From Burkholderiaceae bacterium (lineage in GTDB: Bacteria > Pseudomonadota > Gammaproteobacteria > Burkholderiales > Burkholderiaceae_D), in the NCBI GenBank assembly GCA_018882935.1, contig VERA01000009.1, forward strand, positions 1-58,415: a stretch of DNA of 58,415 nucleotides. Direction: 5' to 3'. The translations under genes and the position numbers were made by a program. Shown piece by piece: positions 1-9,246 of this stretch. The notes under the pieces are model-generated. The model saw only the letters and a list, made by a program, of their open reading frames with translations, made no database searches and was not told the origin of the DNA. How positions within the stretch are numbered: the stretch's first letter is position 1; every line of letters begins with the position of its first letter.

Positions 1-224
1 AGGTCACACTCGCGTGCTGTTAAACGGCTGAGCTTTCCTGCGACGGGTGCGGATACCACGTAGCGATCGCGTAGCCGTGTCTTGCCGCTATCTTCAATCG
101 CGCGTTCGAAATAGCCAATATGAATTTCTGCGACATCGACATCGAACGGCTTTGGGTAAAACGCCCAAGCGATGACGGCTAAGAACAGAAGTGCTGCAGC
201 AAGTAATCCGAGTTTCTGCTTCAT
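1..224 (-). CDS. HlyD-family periplasmic adaptor (partial, N-terminus only)
   Basis: The first 74 codons of a gene that runs off the left edge. Translation from the ATG at 224 gives a short basic start, a hydrophobic run at about residues 5-22 (signal anchor), then a segment with RYVVSAPVAGKL, which resembles the start of the barrel-sandwich part of membrane-fusion proteins such as HlyD or MacA. Such adaptors join an inner-membrane ABC exporter to an outer-membrane channel. It lies downstream of and co-directional with an ABC permease and ATPase, so ATPase-permease-adaptor probably form one export operon. The family call rests on few residues, but context supports it strongly. The substrate is unknown. 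Confidence 0.75.
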   Translation of the reverse strand, partial: MKQKLGLLAAALLFLAVIAWAFYPKPFDVDVAEIHIGYFERAIEDSGKTRLRDRYVVSAPVAGKLSRLTARECD

Positions 225-261
225 TTCTTTGCGTAACGACCCCTACATGGTCGATGAATAT

Positions 262-285
262 GGATCCCGGCCTCCGCCGGGATCC
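262..285. repeat. Perfect 10-bp inverted repeat (REP-like hairpin)
   Basis: GGATCCCGGC at 262-271 and its exact complement at 276-285 flank a 4-base loop. It sits in the gap between the permease and adaptor genes. There is no T-run after it, so it is more likely an intergenic palindromic element or an mRNA-stability hairpin than a terminator. Confidence 0.6.
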
Positions 286-331
286 AGTATCTGCATCAGG
301 CTATGGATATTCGGTGCCAGCATCAGCATAG

Positions 332-2695
332 TTATTCATGCGTTTTAAGTACCCCTACCAAATCAAGATCGCGAATCTTGCGGTTGACAATCGCCGCACT
401 GATAACACCCGTCATCACGACGCAAAGCACTGCATATGCATAGGTCGAGGTCTGAACCTGTGCGGGCAGAAAGAATTCATCGGTTTCAATGAGCGCGACC
501 ATGCCTTTGGCTAATGTCAAACCGCCCAGCATGCCAACCGGTATGGCGAGCATGATTTCCAGCGCAATTTCAGCGAGCAAGATTTTTGATACCTCGGCAC
601 GCGTAAAACCGAGCACGCGCAAGCTCGCCAGTTCCCACGCGCGCTCAGCCAGCGCAACCCGTACTTGGTTGTAGACCACACCCACCGCGATAATCGAAGC
701 GAATACTGTCAGCACGCCGGTGATGATGCGCAAGTTACGCGCGGTGATACCTTCTACATTCGCCAGCATGGAGGCTTTGCTGAAGGCTGCGGCCACCACA
801 GGGATTTGCTGCATGTGTTGTAACACCTCGGCTTCATGACTACGGTCAGCCCGCAGCGTGACCCGGTTCAACACATCACCTTCGTGTAGCAAATTATTCA
901 GGCTGCGTCGCTCAATGTAGGCGCTCATGCCCATCAGCTCACTGACCACCGCAACCACCGGCAAGCTCAGCGTTGGCCGATGACCCTCTTCAACCTCCAC
1001 GAGCACCCTCTGGCCAACGCGTAAACCGAGCTTATGCGCGAGTCGGTCGGTGAGTAACAGGCCATCGCTTGGCAGTGGCATGGCATGTTTATCCAAACCC
1101 ACGACACGGTGTAGTTGGGGAACGCTGGGTCGGCCCTGGAGTATGCCGCGCCAATGTCGATGCTCATGTACCAACCTCACAGGGATCGACCGTGCAGGTT
1201 CAACCGCAGCTACATACGGCAAGCGTGCCATTGCATTCAGCGCATCGTTATTTCGTGGCTCTACCAAGCCAACGCTGATATCTGCGCGAAGTACCTGTTG
1301 AAACTGCGTCGTGAGTAGCAGGTCGATGGCATCGCCCCAGAAGGTGCCGCTGACTAGCACAGCGATAGACGCTGCAACCCCCAGTACCGTGATGCTTGCT
1401 CGGATACTATTGCGTTGCATGTTCCGGAACACCATGCGCATGCTTGGTGAAAAAGCGGCGCCCCAGCCGAGGCTTTCAATGAAGGTCGGGTGATAAACAC
1501 CCGGTACGCGCGGACGCATTGCTTCTGCAGGTGCAAGCGTCACACTGCTTTTTATGGCTTGCCAGGTAGCGGCCAGCGCCGCCGCCATGGTGGTAAACAA
1601 GGCAATTCCTATCAGCGCTGGTCGCACACGAAAATGAAATACGGGAAAGCTGAAGCTCTTGCGATATAACTCGGTCAGCATTTCACCGAGCCATGCGCCC
1701 GTGACCAAGCCCAGTACCACGCCCACGGTAACAATCAGTAGCGCGAGCTTGATGTAGTGCCAACCGATGCGGGCGTTGTCATAGCCCAGCGCCTTCAGTG
1801 CGGCGATTTGCTCACGCTGCATCAATATCTGCCGACCCAACACCACATTCAGCAGGAAAGCGGCGATCGCTAAAAAAATAGCAGGCAGTAGCGTGCCGAG
1901 TACGCGTTGCTCTTTGATCTCTGATTCAACTCGGGTGTAAGAGAGCTGCTCATCGCGGCCGTAGGCGCGTATGCCGCCCCACGGTTGTAATACACGATCG
2001 ATACCGGCAATCGCCTCGTCTTGCTTGGCACCGGGTGCGAGGCGGAGATTCACATGGTTGAACGCGCCATCCATTTGGTAGGCACTGGCGAGCGATTTTT
2101 TATCGAGCCAGAAGACACCAAACCCTTTTAAATCGGGCGCACCGGAAAACCCGGCAAAGATAAACTCCGGAGATAAAGCGATACCTGTAATCAGTAACGG
2201 CTCGCGCTTGCCGTTGATCAGTGCGACCACTCGGTCACCAGGCTGCAGCCCGCGCGCGATGGCAAACGCTTCTGACACAAGTACTTCGCGCGGGCCGCTT
2301 TGTTGGCCAGCCAGCATGCGACCACTGCGCAGAAAGACACGATTGATTTGCGGCGGGTGCCTGGGGTCGAGCCCGATCAACTTGCCGATGATGGGGTCAC
2401 TCACCCCGGGAATACTGACTTGCACATCGCGCACCACCGTGGTCTCGAGCGCGGCGATACCCGGTACTGCTGCAAGTTGCTGCATCACCCGATCCGGTGC
2501 CCGCTTCATATCGGCAAACACATCGGCGAACTGGCCTTCTGTATAAAACTGATCTCGCGAGTACTGCAGTGAGTCGTAGGCACTGTAGGTAGTAATAAAA
2601 CCAGCAACTGCTGCAGCCACGACGAGTGCCAGCGTCAGTGCCTGGCTCCACAGTCGCTGCAGATCGCGTAATAATTTACGATCGAGCGCGGTCAT
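332..2695 (-). CDS. ABC transporter permease, FtsX/MacB-like
   Basis: A 787-residue inner-membrane permease made of two similar halves. Each half has a membrane helix (about residues 15-38 and 435-455), a periplasmic core-like segment, then a block of three hydrophobic helices typical of FtsX domains (about 270-395 and 660-780). The cytoplasmic motif EQIAALKALGYDNARIGWHY in the first half is matched by AWELASLRVLGFTRAEVSKI in the second. This is the duplicated type found next to LolD/MacB-type ATPases, used for export or for mechanical coupling across the periplasm rather than import. It follows the ATPase by 88 bases and precedes an HlyD-type adaptor. The transported molecule cannot be told from sequence. 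Confidence 0.88.
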   Translation of the reverse strand: MTALDRKLLRDLQRLWSQALTLALVVAAAVAGFITTYSAYDSLQYSRDQFYTEGQFADVFADMKRAPDRVMQQLAAVPGIAALETTVVRDVQVSIPGVSDPIIGKLIGLDPRHPPQINRVFLRSGRMLAGQQSGPREVLVSEAFAIARGLQPGDRVVALINGKREPLLITGIALSPEFIFAGFSGAPDLKGFGVFWLDKKSLASAYQMDGAFNHVNLRLAPGAKQDEAIAGIDRVLQPWGGIRAYGRDEQLSYTRVESEIKEQRVLGTLLPAIFLAIAAFLLNVVLGRQILMQREQIAALKALGYDNARIGWHYIKLALLIVTVGVVLGLVTGAWLGEMLTELYRKSFSFPVFHFRVRPALIGIALFTTMAAALAATWQAIKSSVTLAPAEAMRPRVPGVYHPTFIESLGWGAAFSPSMRMVFRNMQRNSIRASITVLGVAASIAVLVSGTFWGDAIDLLLTTQFQQVLRADISVGLVEPRNNDALNAMARLPYVAAVEPARSIPVRLVHEHRHWRGILQGRPSVPQLHRVVGLDKHAMPLPSDGLLLTDRLAHKLGLRVGQRVLVEVEEGHRPTLSLPVVAVVSELMGMSAYIERRSLNNLLHEGDVLNRVTLRADRSHEAEVLQHMQQIPVVAAAFSKASMLANVEGITARNLRIITGVLTVFASIIAVGVVYNQVRVALAERAWELASLRVLGFTRAEVSKILLAEIALEIMLAIPVGMLGGLTLAKGMVALIETDEFFLPAQVQTSTYAYAVLCVVMTGVISAAIVNRKIRDLDLVGVLKTHE

Positions 2696-2783
2696 GCTTA
2701 ATCACATCTTGCGCACGACTTCTGCGCCGATAGTCAATAGGCTGATGCGGTATCTCTTCAGGCTGCGCATGATCGACGCTGAC

Positions 2784-3500
2784 TTACCATGACAACTCGG
2801 TGGGGCTGAGCTTATGCGGGTTGATGCTGATTTTTTGTAATCGACCGTCGCCCAGATACAGCACGCGATCTGCCATACCGGCGATCGCTGCGTTGTGGGT
2901 GATGACGATCGTAGTGGTGTGCAGCTCGCGGTTGATGTGCTCGATGACTTCCAGCACCCGTTTGCCGGTTTGATAGTCAAGTGCGCCGGTCGGTTCATCA
3001 CACAGCAAGACCGCAGGGCGTTTGACGATGGCGCGTGCAATCGCAACCCGCTGCTGTTCGCCGCCCGAGAGTTGCGATGGAAAGTGATCCAGCCGATCAC
3101 CCAGGCCAACCAATTGCAGCGCCTCGGCCGCCGGCATCGGGTGTTCGGCAATATCAGTCACCAATTCAACGTTCTCGCGAACTGTCAGGCTGGGCATCAG
3201 GTTATAAAACTGAAATACAAAACCCACATGCTCGCGCCGGTAGCGGGTGAGCTCATCGTCGCTGGCGCCATTCAACTCGTGATCGGCGAAATGCGCGCTA
3301 CCCGAAGAAGGGCGGTCGAGCCCGCCCAAGATATTTAATAGGGTTGACTTGCCGCTGCCTGAAGGACCGAGCAGCACAATGAACTCGCCCGGGTAGATAT
3401 CGAGATTAATGTCTTGCAGCGCACGCACCTCGCTACTGCCAGCCGCATAGGTCTTGCTCAGGGCGCGCGTCTGAAAAATCGGCTGAGTTAGCTGTTGCAT
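2784..3500 (-). CDS. ABC transporter ATP-binding protein (LolD/MacB class)
   Basis: A 238-residue nucleotide-binding subunit. Walker A is GPSGSGKST (about residues 45-53), the signature is LSGGEQQR (about 143-150), and Walker B is [12 protein letters not shown] (about 164-175), where the Glu after the Asp is the catalytic base. The switch His is in VITHN near residue 201. The TGALD wording after Walker B is typical of the LolD/MacB/FtsE class that pairs with FtsX-type permeases, which fits the downstream gene. It is the first gene of the inferred export operon; its promoter should lie in the 287-base gap to the divergent globin gene. Confidence 0.93.
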   Translation of the reverse strand: MQQLTQPIFQTRALSKTYAAGSSEVRALQDINLDIYPGEFIVLLGPSGSGKSTLLNILGGLDRPSSGSAHFADHELNGASDDELTRYRREHVGFVFQFYNLMPSLTVRENVELVTDIAEHPMPAAEALQLVGLGDRLDHFPSQLSGGEQQRVAIARAIVKRPAVLLCDEPTGALDYQTGKRVLEVIEHINRELHTTTIVITHNAAIAGMADRVLYLGDGRLQKISINPHKLSPTELSW

Positions 3501-3787
3501 GCTACGGCCCGTCAGGGCGAGTCGACGAACCCGAAGAGCCCATCGCTCGCGCCGCCATCATCGTGTAGCCAGCGCGGTATGGGTATGCCGCCAACACCTT
3601 CATGTCAATTTGATATGGACGCTGACGTGCGGCATGTGAATACAGCGCATAAGGGGCATACGATCCGGCAACCGCTATTGATTTGGCCAATTAATGATGT
3701 TCACCTAACCCCATATTCGGATGAAAAAAACTAACTGACAAAATTTCAAAACCAACCCTCGGTAAAATCTACACCTTTCCTTGTCAT

Positions 3788-4687
3788 GTGCAGATTTTCA
3801 GTATGTCGCAACCGTCACCCACGCTTTTTGACAAATATGGCGGCGTGCCCGCAGTCCGCAGCCTGGTGCGACATTTCCACCAGCGCTTTGCTGCCAGTCC
3901 CACGCTGAGACGTTATTTCGAGAACGTCGGCACCGAAAAATTCATTCAGCATCACGCTGAATTGATCGCCTACGCTCTGGGTAAACCAGCGGCAAGCTTT
4001 GACCCCAACAAAATGGCAGATCAGCACCACCCACATGGCATATCAGCGTCCAGTTTCGAGCAGGTGGTGAATATATTGCGGCAGGTGCTGCTCGACGCTG
4101 AATTCGAAGGCAAAGATATCGCGCAGATTATTTATCGAATGGATCAGCAGCGTCACCGCATCGTGCCCGACACGGCGCCGCTGAACCATGTTTATCAACC
4201 CGAGCTTATTGATGATGTGACGGGGCTCGGGAATCAACTTGCCTTAATGAATACGCTGCAAGAAGAATATGGTTTTTTTCAGCGCCAGCAACGGCCACTT
4301 TCGCTGGCCTTGATGCGCGCCGCTGCCACCGGCAGCGATGAACTGCCCACCGACCACGCGGGTCTGCAGTTATTGGCGCGTCATTTAGCCGGTGCGCTGT
4401 CGCGTTCTGCCCGGCGTAACGATGCCTTGTGCCGTCGCCAGGATGGTGTGTTCGCGCTGGTACTGCGCGAGACCGACGCCGGCAAGGCGATGCAAGCTGC
4501 GCGACGTATACAAGGCGCAGTGACCCGTGAGCTGTTCGCTGCCGCTACGGGTAAACAGAAACTCGATCTGGCGGTGGGTCTGGCATCGTGCGGAGAAACA
4601 GTGCCATCTGCAGAGAATCTGGTCGACACGGCATTTGATGCGCTTGGCCGAACCGGTACTGGCGGCAAGATGATTATTGCGGCCTAG
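3788..4687 (+). CDS. Group 1 truncated haemoglobin fused to a degenerate GGDEF domain
   Basis: A 299-residue two-domain protein. Residues about 12-125 match the group 1 truncated haemoglobin pattern: LFDKYGGVPAVRSLV at the start, a PTLRRYF segment, and a proximal-histidine region ADQHHPHGIS, where His81 is the likely haem ligand. Residues about 141-295 have the outline of a GGDEF domain (DDVTGLGNQLAL at its start), but the active-site loop reads RRQDGVF where an active cyclase has R-x-GGDEF, so it cannot be a normal diguanylate cyclase. It is probably an O2- or NO-responsive signalling protein with a pseudo-GGDEF output. The GTG at 3788 and the ATG at 3803 are both possible starts; neither has a clear Shine-Dalgarno. 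Confidence 0.8.
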   Translation: MQIFSMSQPSPTLFDKYGGVPAVRSLVRHFHQRFAASPTLRRYFENVGTEKFIQHHAELIAYALGKPAASFDPNKMADQHHPHGISASSFEQVVNILRQVLLDAEFEGKDIAQIIYRMDQQRHRIVPDTAPLNHVYQPELIDDVTGLGNQLALMNTLQEEYGFFQRQQRPLSLALMRAAATGSDELPTDHAGLQLLARHLAGALSRSARRNDALCRRQDGVFALVLRETDAGKAMQAARRIQGAVTRELFAAATGKQKLDLAVGLASCGETVPSAENLVDTAFDALGRTGTGGKMIIAA

Positions 4688-4812
4688 CGTCAATTAATCA
4701 TTCCCGGCCACTGAATGCGTTTGCTACCGCGCTGACGCGGTGCAGTACACCCGCAGCGTCGGGCGCATCTCTGCCATAATTCTGCGAATATTCATAAAAA
4801 CAATTCTTCGAG

Positions 4813-6693
4813 ATGCGATATCTGCAGCGATTCGCCGTGATGCTGTTGCTGTTGGCGGCCTCGTTTGCGCATGCGAATGACCGCATCATTGCACGCGCCT
4901 TTATTGACGACCCCAGCGGTCATATGACGCTGGCCGAGGCCCAGCTTGCTCCCTCCAAGCCATTTACTGGTGTACTGAGTCGCGGCTTCACCGCGTCAGC
5001 GACGTGGCTCAAGCTATCGGTATCCGGGGACCCTGCGGCGCGACCGGGCGAGACATGGGTGGTGCGAGTGCGCCCGGTTTATCTGGATGACATTCAACTT
5101 TATGATCCGCTGGATACCTCGCAGCGTCCTCGTCAGGCCGGAGATCATGTCGAGTGGCGTGACGCTGAGTTTAAGTCACTCAGCCACGGGTTCGTGATAC
5201 CGGCTTCCACCGAGACGCGCCAGATCTGGCTTCGTTTATCGACAACCAGCTCAAGCTTCATCCATGTGCAGGTGATGACGGTGGACGATGTGCAGCAATC
5301 CAGCCGGTTGCAGGAAATGGCCTACGGGTTGATGCTCGGCTTTCTATTGCTGTTTTTCATGTGGGCCGTGCTGCACTGGTTCTTGTGGCGCGAGACCATG
5401 ATGGCGATGTTCAGTGCCACACATCTGATGGCCATCATCTACGCGATGACGCTGGTGGGCTACAGCCGCGTGCTGCTGGGTGAGTGGGTTTCAGCGCTGA
5501 CAGTAGATGCGCTCTCCAATCTGGTTTATTGCAGCTACGTACTGGTTAGTCTGCTCTTTCACTATTTCTTTTTGCGCGAGTTTCAGCCATCTCGCTGGCT
5601 GTTACGTCTGATACCGGCGTTAGCAATTGGCTTGTTTAGCGTGGCCATGGTGCTGATGGTGTCAGGCCAGGTCAGGTGGGCGATGCAGGCGAATGTGATC
5701 TCGGTCACCGTATCCCCATTTCTGATACTCGCAGTAGCAATTTCATGCTCTGCGTGGGATGGCGCGAGTGAGGATGCGCAGCCACCGATTCCGCGCTGGG
5801 CGTTGATATTTTTCTATGTGTTGGTATCTAGCGTAGTGCTGGTGGCGACTTCGCATGCACTCGGGCTATTTAACGCACCCGAAATTAACCTGCACTTATA
5901 TCTGATTCACGGCATCCTGACCGGCGCTGTGCTGGTGGCTTTGTTACAGTTTCGCGCACTGCGCAATGAGGAGGCACGTAGCCTGGCCGCCCTGCGGGCG
6001 CGCTCTGCGGCGCAGCAAGTTGAAATCGAACGCCAAAAATCGCAGCTGCAGAGCCGTTTTATGGAAATGCTCGCGCATGAGTTAAAGACCTCGCTGTCGG
6101 TGCTGCACATGGTATTCGGCTCATCACAGCCGAGTGCCGAGATGATGTCGCATGGCCGACAAACTTTGCAAAGCGTAAATGATCTCATCGATCGCTGTTT
6201 ACTAGTAGAGAAGTTCGAAGACGATCAGATCGTCTCTAACTTTGAACATTTCAGGATTGACGAAGTGGTCGATGAGGCCTGGCAGAAATCTGCCGACCCG
6301 TCGCGTTTTGCGACCTACTACGAAGAACGAATAAGCATTAAAAGTGACCGTCAGTTACTAAAATCGGTGGTGTCCAATTTATTGGACAATGCAATCAAAT
6401 ACTCTTTGCCCGGTAGCTTAATACAGCTGCGTGTACGTCCTGCTGCGCACGAAGGCTTGCGTGGATGTGAAGTCAGTGTCGAGAATGAGGTGAGATTGCG
6501 GGCAGGTGAGCCAGTGTTCCCTGAGCAGGAGCAGTTATTCAAGAAATACTACCGGGCGGATGCGGCGCGTCGTCATACGGGCTCTGGTCTCGGTTTGTAT
6601 TTGGTGATTAATTTTGTACGACTACTCGGTGGTACGGTGCGCTATGAACAGCATGATTTTTCCGTAAGGTTTACGGTATGGCTACCCAATTGA
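4813..6693 (+). CDS. 7TMR-DISM sensor histidine kinase
   Basis: A 626-residue membrane kinase. A signal peptide (about residues 1-21) is followed by a periplasmic 7TMR-DISMED2-like domain (about 25-160), seven hydrophobic segments (about 170-380), a short coiled coil (about 385-415), then the kinase. The H-box is LAHELKTSLSVL with His422; the usual Pro after the Thr is Ser here. The N-box VVSNLLDNAIKYS, and GSGLGLYLV near the end, show an intact ATP-binding domain. Its last 16 bases overlap the response regulator that follows, so they form a coupled two-component pair. 7TMR-DISM sensors often bind small or carbohydrate-like ligands; the ligand here is unknown. Confidence 0.9.
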   Translation: MRYLQRFAVMLLLLAASFAHANDRIIARAFIDDPSGHMTLAEAQLAPSKPFTGVLSRGFTASATWLKLSVSGDPAARPGETWVVRVRPVYLDDIQLYDPLDTSQRPRQAGDHVEWRDAEFKSLSHGFVIPASTETRQIWLRLSTTSSSFIHVQVMTVDDVQQSSRLQEMAYGLMLGFLLLFFMWAVLHWFLWRETMMAMFSATHLMAIIYAMTLVGYSRVLLGEWVSALTVDALSNLVYCSYVLVSLLFHYFFLREFQPSRWLLRLIPALAIGLFSVAMVLMVSGQVRWAMQANVISVTVSPFLILAVAISCSAWDGASEDAQPPIPRWALIFFYVLVSSVVLVATSHALGLFNAPEINLHLYLIHGILTGAVLVALLQFRALRNEEARSLAALRARSAAQQVEIERQKSQLQSRFMEMLAHELKTSLSVLHMVFGSSQPSAEMMSHGRQTLQSVNDLIDRCLLVEKFEDDQIVSNFEHFRIDEVVDEAWQKSADPSRFATYYEERISIKSDRQLLKSVVSNLLDNAIKYSLPGSLIQLRVRPAAHEGLRGCEVSVENEVRLRAGEPVFPEQEQLFKKYYRADAARRHTGSGLGLYLVINFVRLLGGTVRYEQHDFSVRFTVWLPN

Positions 6694-7382
6694 ATATCAC
6701 CGTAATTGAAGATCACGATGCTCTGCGCGCGGTAACGATAGAGGCGCTCAGGCAGCAGGGTCATCAGGTAATGGGGATTGACTGCGCCGAGGCGCTGGAT
6801 GATGAGGCGGCGGGGTTCCGGTCCGATGTTTTCGTAATAGACATTAACCTGCCCGGCGAAGATGGGCTTTCAGTCGCGCGACGCATCCGCAAGGGCAACC
6901 CTGGCGCGGGCATCATCATGGCCAGTGGTCGTACTCAGCTAGATGATCGTATTGCCGGCTACGACAGTGGTGCCGATGTTTACCTGCCAAAACCGGTCGC
7001 GGTTGAAGAGCTACTGGCAGCTGTCACCGCCATACAAAGACGTATTGAGCTGGCAAAATCGCCCGCTAGCCAAGGCGGGAATGCAGGCTTCGTGGTTGAC
7101 ACGCGTGCCATGCTGTTGAATGGTCCCAAAGGGTCGGTCGTGATCTCGCGCTCCGAGCTGCAGATGCTATCGGCATTTGCCAGCAGCGCTGGGCAGCAGC
7201 TGGAGTACTGGCAATTGATGGAGGCACTCGGGCAGCAGCCGGATGATCTGCGTAAGGCCACGCTCGAGGTCAAGATGGTGCGACTGCGAAAGAAATTGTT
7301 CGAAGTAGGTGCAGAACACCGCTGTATTCGATCGATTCGGCTGGTTGGCTACCAACTTTGCGTGCCACTACAAATCATTTGA
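6678..7382 (+). CDS. Response regulator, OmpR/PhoB-like
   Basis: A 234-residue regulator. The receiver (residues 5-120) has the acidic pair E11-D12, phospho-acceptor Asp55 in VFVIDINLPGEDG, Ser83 as switch residue and Lys105 in LPKP. The C-terminal part (about 140-230) has the shape of a winged-helix effector domain, with KATLEVKMVRLRKKL as likely recognition helix, so it should bind DNA. It overlaps the end of the kinase gene by 16 bases in another frame, which implies translational coupling and a cognate partnership. Targets are unknown; the bactofilin gene just downstream is in the same direction and could be co-transcribed. Confidence 0.92.
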   Translation: MATQLNITVIEDHDALRAVTIEALRQQGHQVMGIDCAEALDDEAAGFRSDVFVIDINLPGEDGLSVARRIRKGNPGAGIIMASGRTQLDDRIAGYDSGADVYLPKPVAVEELLAAVTAIQRRIELAKSPASQGGNAGFVVDTRAMLLNGPKGSVVISRSELQMLSAFASSAGQQLEYWQLMEALGQQPDDLRKATLEVKMVRLRKKLFEVGAEHRCIRSIRLVGYQLCVPLQII

Positions 7383-7503
7383 GGCCAGCGCGGCCGGTGG
7401 TGTAGGTATTTGTAGGTTGATTTAAATCAAGCGATCTAGGATGATCCGCTCACCACAAGCTCGAAGTGCCTCGGGCACCTATTTAGCCACCAAGGATGAT
7501 GCA

Positions 7504-7842
7504 ATGAAGGAAACAACGCCAGAGGGAACGCTTTATATTGGTAGCGGCGTCATCGCCAAGGGCCGGCTGACTGTGCCGTCGGCGGCAACGATCAATGGCA
7601 CCGTTGAAGGTGAACTCAGCGCACAGTCCTTGCGCGTATTAAATGCCGGTGTGGTGAATGGTATCGCCAATGCAGAGGAAATCGTGGTTGCAGGGCGTAT
7701 GGAGCAATCGGCCACGGCCACCCGCCTACTCGTTATTGAGTCGACCGGTGTGATTCACGGGCAGATTGCGTGTGGCGAGCTGGAAATTCGCAAGGGCGGC
7801 GAGCTGCACGGCAAGATAGAGATGCTCAACAACAAACGCTGA
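7504..7842 (+). CDS. Bactofilin family protein (polymer-forming)
   Basis: A 112-residue protein of the bactofilin (DUF583) type: short beta-helix rungs with regular Gly and hydrophobic spacing, such as GTVEGELSAQSLRVLNAGVV and GVIHGQIACGELEIRKGGEL. Bactofilins polymerise without nucleotide into filaments or patches that organise cell shape, stalks or polar proteins. I chose the ATG at 7504 because AAGGATG lies at a workable distance before it and the fold begins soon after; an in-frame ATG at 7441 would add 21 residues unlike the family. It is 121 bases downstream of the response regulator. Confidence 0.85.
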   Translation: MKETTPEGTLYIGSGVIAKGRLTVPSAATINGTVEGELSAQSLRVLNAGVVNGIANAEEIVVAGRMEQSATATRLLVIESTGVIHGQIACGELEIRKGGELHGKIEMLNNKR

Positions 7843-7942
7843 TGTCTGATTAGCTGCATAGCCGCATACCCGCATAGCTTGAGGCTATCTGCGGCAACCA
7901 AAGGCGGGCCGACTTCATAAGTCCGCCAGTTTTCATTAATGC

Positions 7943-9223
7943 TTACCTTGGCTGGTACCAGACACCGGCGCCCATGCCATGGCGCATGAGTTTGCCTTCA
8001 TGCACCAACTTTCGAAAATGCAGCTTCAGCGTGTTGCGGTTGCTACCGGTCAGCCTGATCGCATCCGCCATGGTCACCCGGCCATGTTCGCGCGCTAAAT
8101 TCACAATATCCGACGATAGCTTTGGCAGCACCGACAAAATCTCTTTGTCTCGCTCCAAACGGCTAAACAGTCTTCGCGCGTGGTCGACCAGGGCGGTCAA
8201 GAAGAACGCGGTCCAGGGTTCCCAGTGCGGTTGAGCGTTGTGAATGCCGGCCAGGGTTCGGTCAAGCGCCGTATAAAACGCATCGCGGTCACGCTCAAGC
8301 TGCGCTTCGAGCGATGCATAGGCCACTTGCGAGTAGCCGCTTTGCAGCAGCAATAAACGTGTTAGTAGCAGCCCCATGCGCGCGTTGCCGTCTTGATAGG
8401 GGCGGATCGCATGAAAGCCGGCAATAAAAGCCGCAATGGTCAGTAATGGGTGTTGCGTTGGGTGTTCTCTCTCGGATTGCAACCATTCCAGCAGATTGTT
8501 CAGTTGATCGGGTGCTTCCAGGGGGTTCGCGCCGGGTAAAGACGACCTGGTGCCGGTATCGGGGTTGTTGAACGAGCGGTGGTTGGCCGATGCCTTGTAT
8601 TTACCCGCATGCCAGACATCTTTCTTGCTGTGCTTGAGAAGCGTACGGTGTAGTTCGTGCAGATGCTCCTCGCGAACCGTGGGCAACGACACCCATTCAT
8701 ACACCCGATGCAAACTTTCGTAGTACCCGGCTGCCTGCTCCTCATCGGCATTAAATACCCGAACCTCGGAAGATTGCTGCATCAATAGCTCGTCGATTTC
8801 GTAATCGGTCAGTAACTCAGCAGAAAAATCATAAGCAGACGCCGAGTTATTCAGCTTAATCGACGGCTCGGTTCGCGTGACCTGATCTGACTCATTCACT
8901 TGCTCATACTGCTGTCGTTGCTTCAACATACCGATCAAGCGGCTGACTTCGCCATCAGATAGCTGAGCAGCACCCAGCCTTACACCCGCGCCGACGCTCT
9001 CAAGCGTGGCCTGGTAGCGCAGTGCTTGCAAGCGCTCCGGTGATAGCAATGCCATTGAGCGCAACGCGCCGCGATGTTCGTGAATTTGGGCAATCAGCGA
9101 GACACTGAGTGCTGAAATGGGTAAGCTCGGGGGTAACTTCATGGTGCCAATCGGTGATCCAATCATGACGCATTGCGCGTGAATCGCGAATACACCGAAA
9201 GAATAATCTGAATTGCCGATCAT
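7943..9223 (-). CDS. Fic-fold protein with C-terminal winged helix; catalytic His replaced by Arg
   Basis: A 426-residue protein of the Fic/DOC class. The central Fic core contains FHAIRPYQDGNARMG, which aligns with the canonical I-H-P-F-x-D-G-N-G-R; the catalytic His is Arg and the second Gly is Ala. N-terminally, where relatives have the inhibitory helix S-T-R-I-E-G before KLSD, this protein reads AGVRLGAAQLSD, so the inhibitory Glu is also missing. The C-terminus (about 365-425) is a winged-helix segment (GRVTMADAIRLTGSNRNTLK) suited to DNA binding. It probably no longer AMPylates and may act as a regulator. An inverted repeat lies directly upstream. Later in-frame ATGs at 9166 and 9142 are alternative starts. 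Confidence 0.85.
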   Translation of the reverse strand: MIGNSDYSFGVFAIHAQCVMIGSPIGTMKLPPSLPISALSVSLIAQIHEHRGALRSMALLSPERLQALRYQATLESVGAGVRLGAAQLSDGEVSRLIGMLKQRQQYEQVNESDQVTRTEPSIKLNNSASAYDFSAELLTDYEIDELLMQQSSEVRVFNADEEQAAGYYESLHRVYEWVSLPTVREEHLHELHRTLLKHSKKDVWHAGKYKASANHRSFNNPDTGTRSSLPGANPLEAPDQLNNLLEWLQSEREHPTQHPLLTIAAFIAGFHAIRPYQDGNARMGLLLTRLLLLQSGYSQVAYASLEAQLERDRDAFYTALDRTLAGIHNAQPHWEPWTAFFLTALVDHARRLFSRLERDKEILSVLPKLSSDIVNLAREHGRVTMADAIRLTGSNRNTLKLHFRKLVHEGKLMRHGMGAGVWYQPR

Positions 9224-9246
9224 TAAAACGCTTGAGAATATGGCAA

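Noticed and set aside
262-285. Intrinsic terminator between permease and adaptor genes
   Set aside because: Perfect stem but no T-run on either side, and the genes look like one operon.
2702-3151. 149-codon minus-strand frame overlapping the ABC ATPase gene
   Set aside because: Out of frame with a well-supported ATPase, with Arg/Ser/Cys-rich shadow composition.
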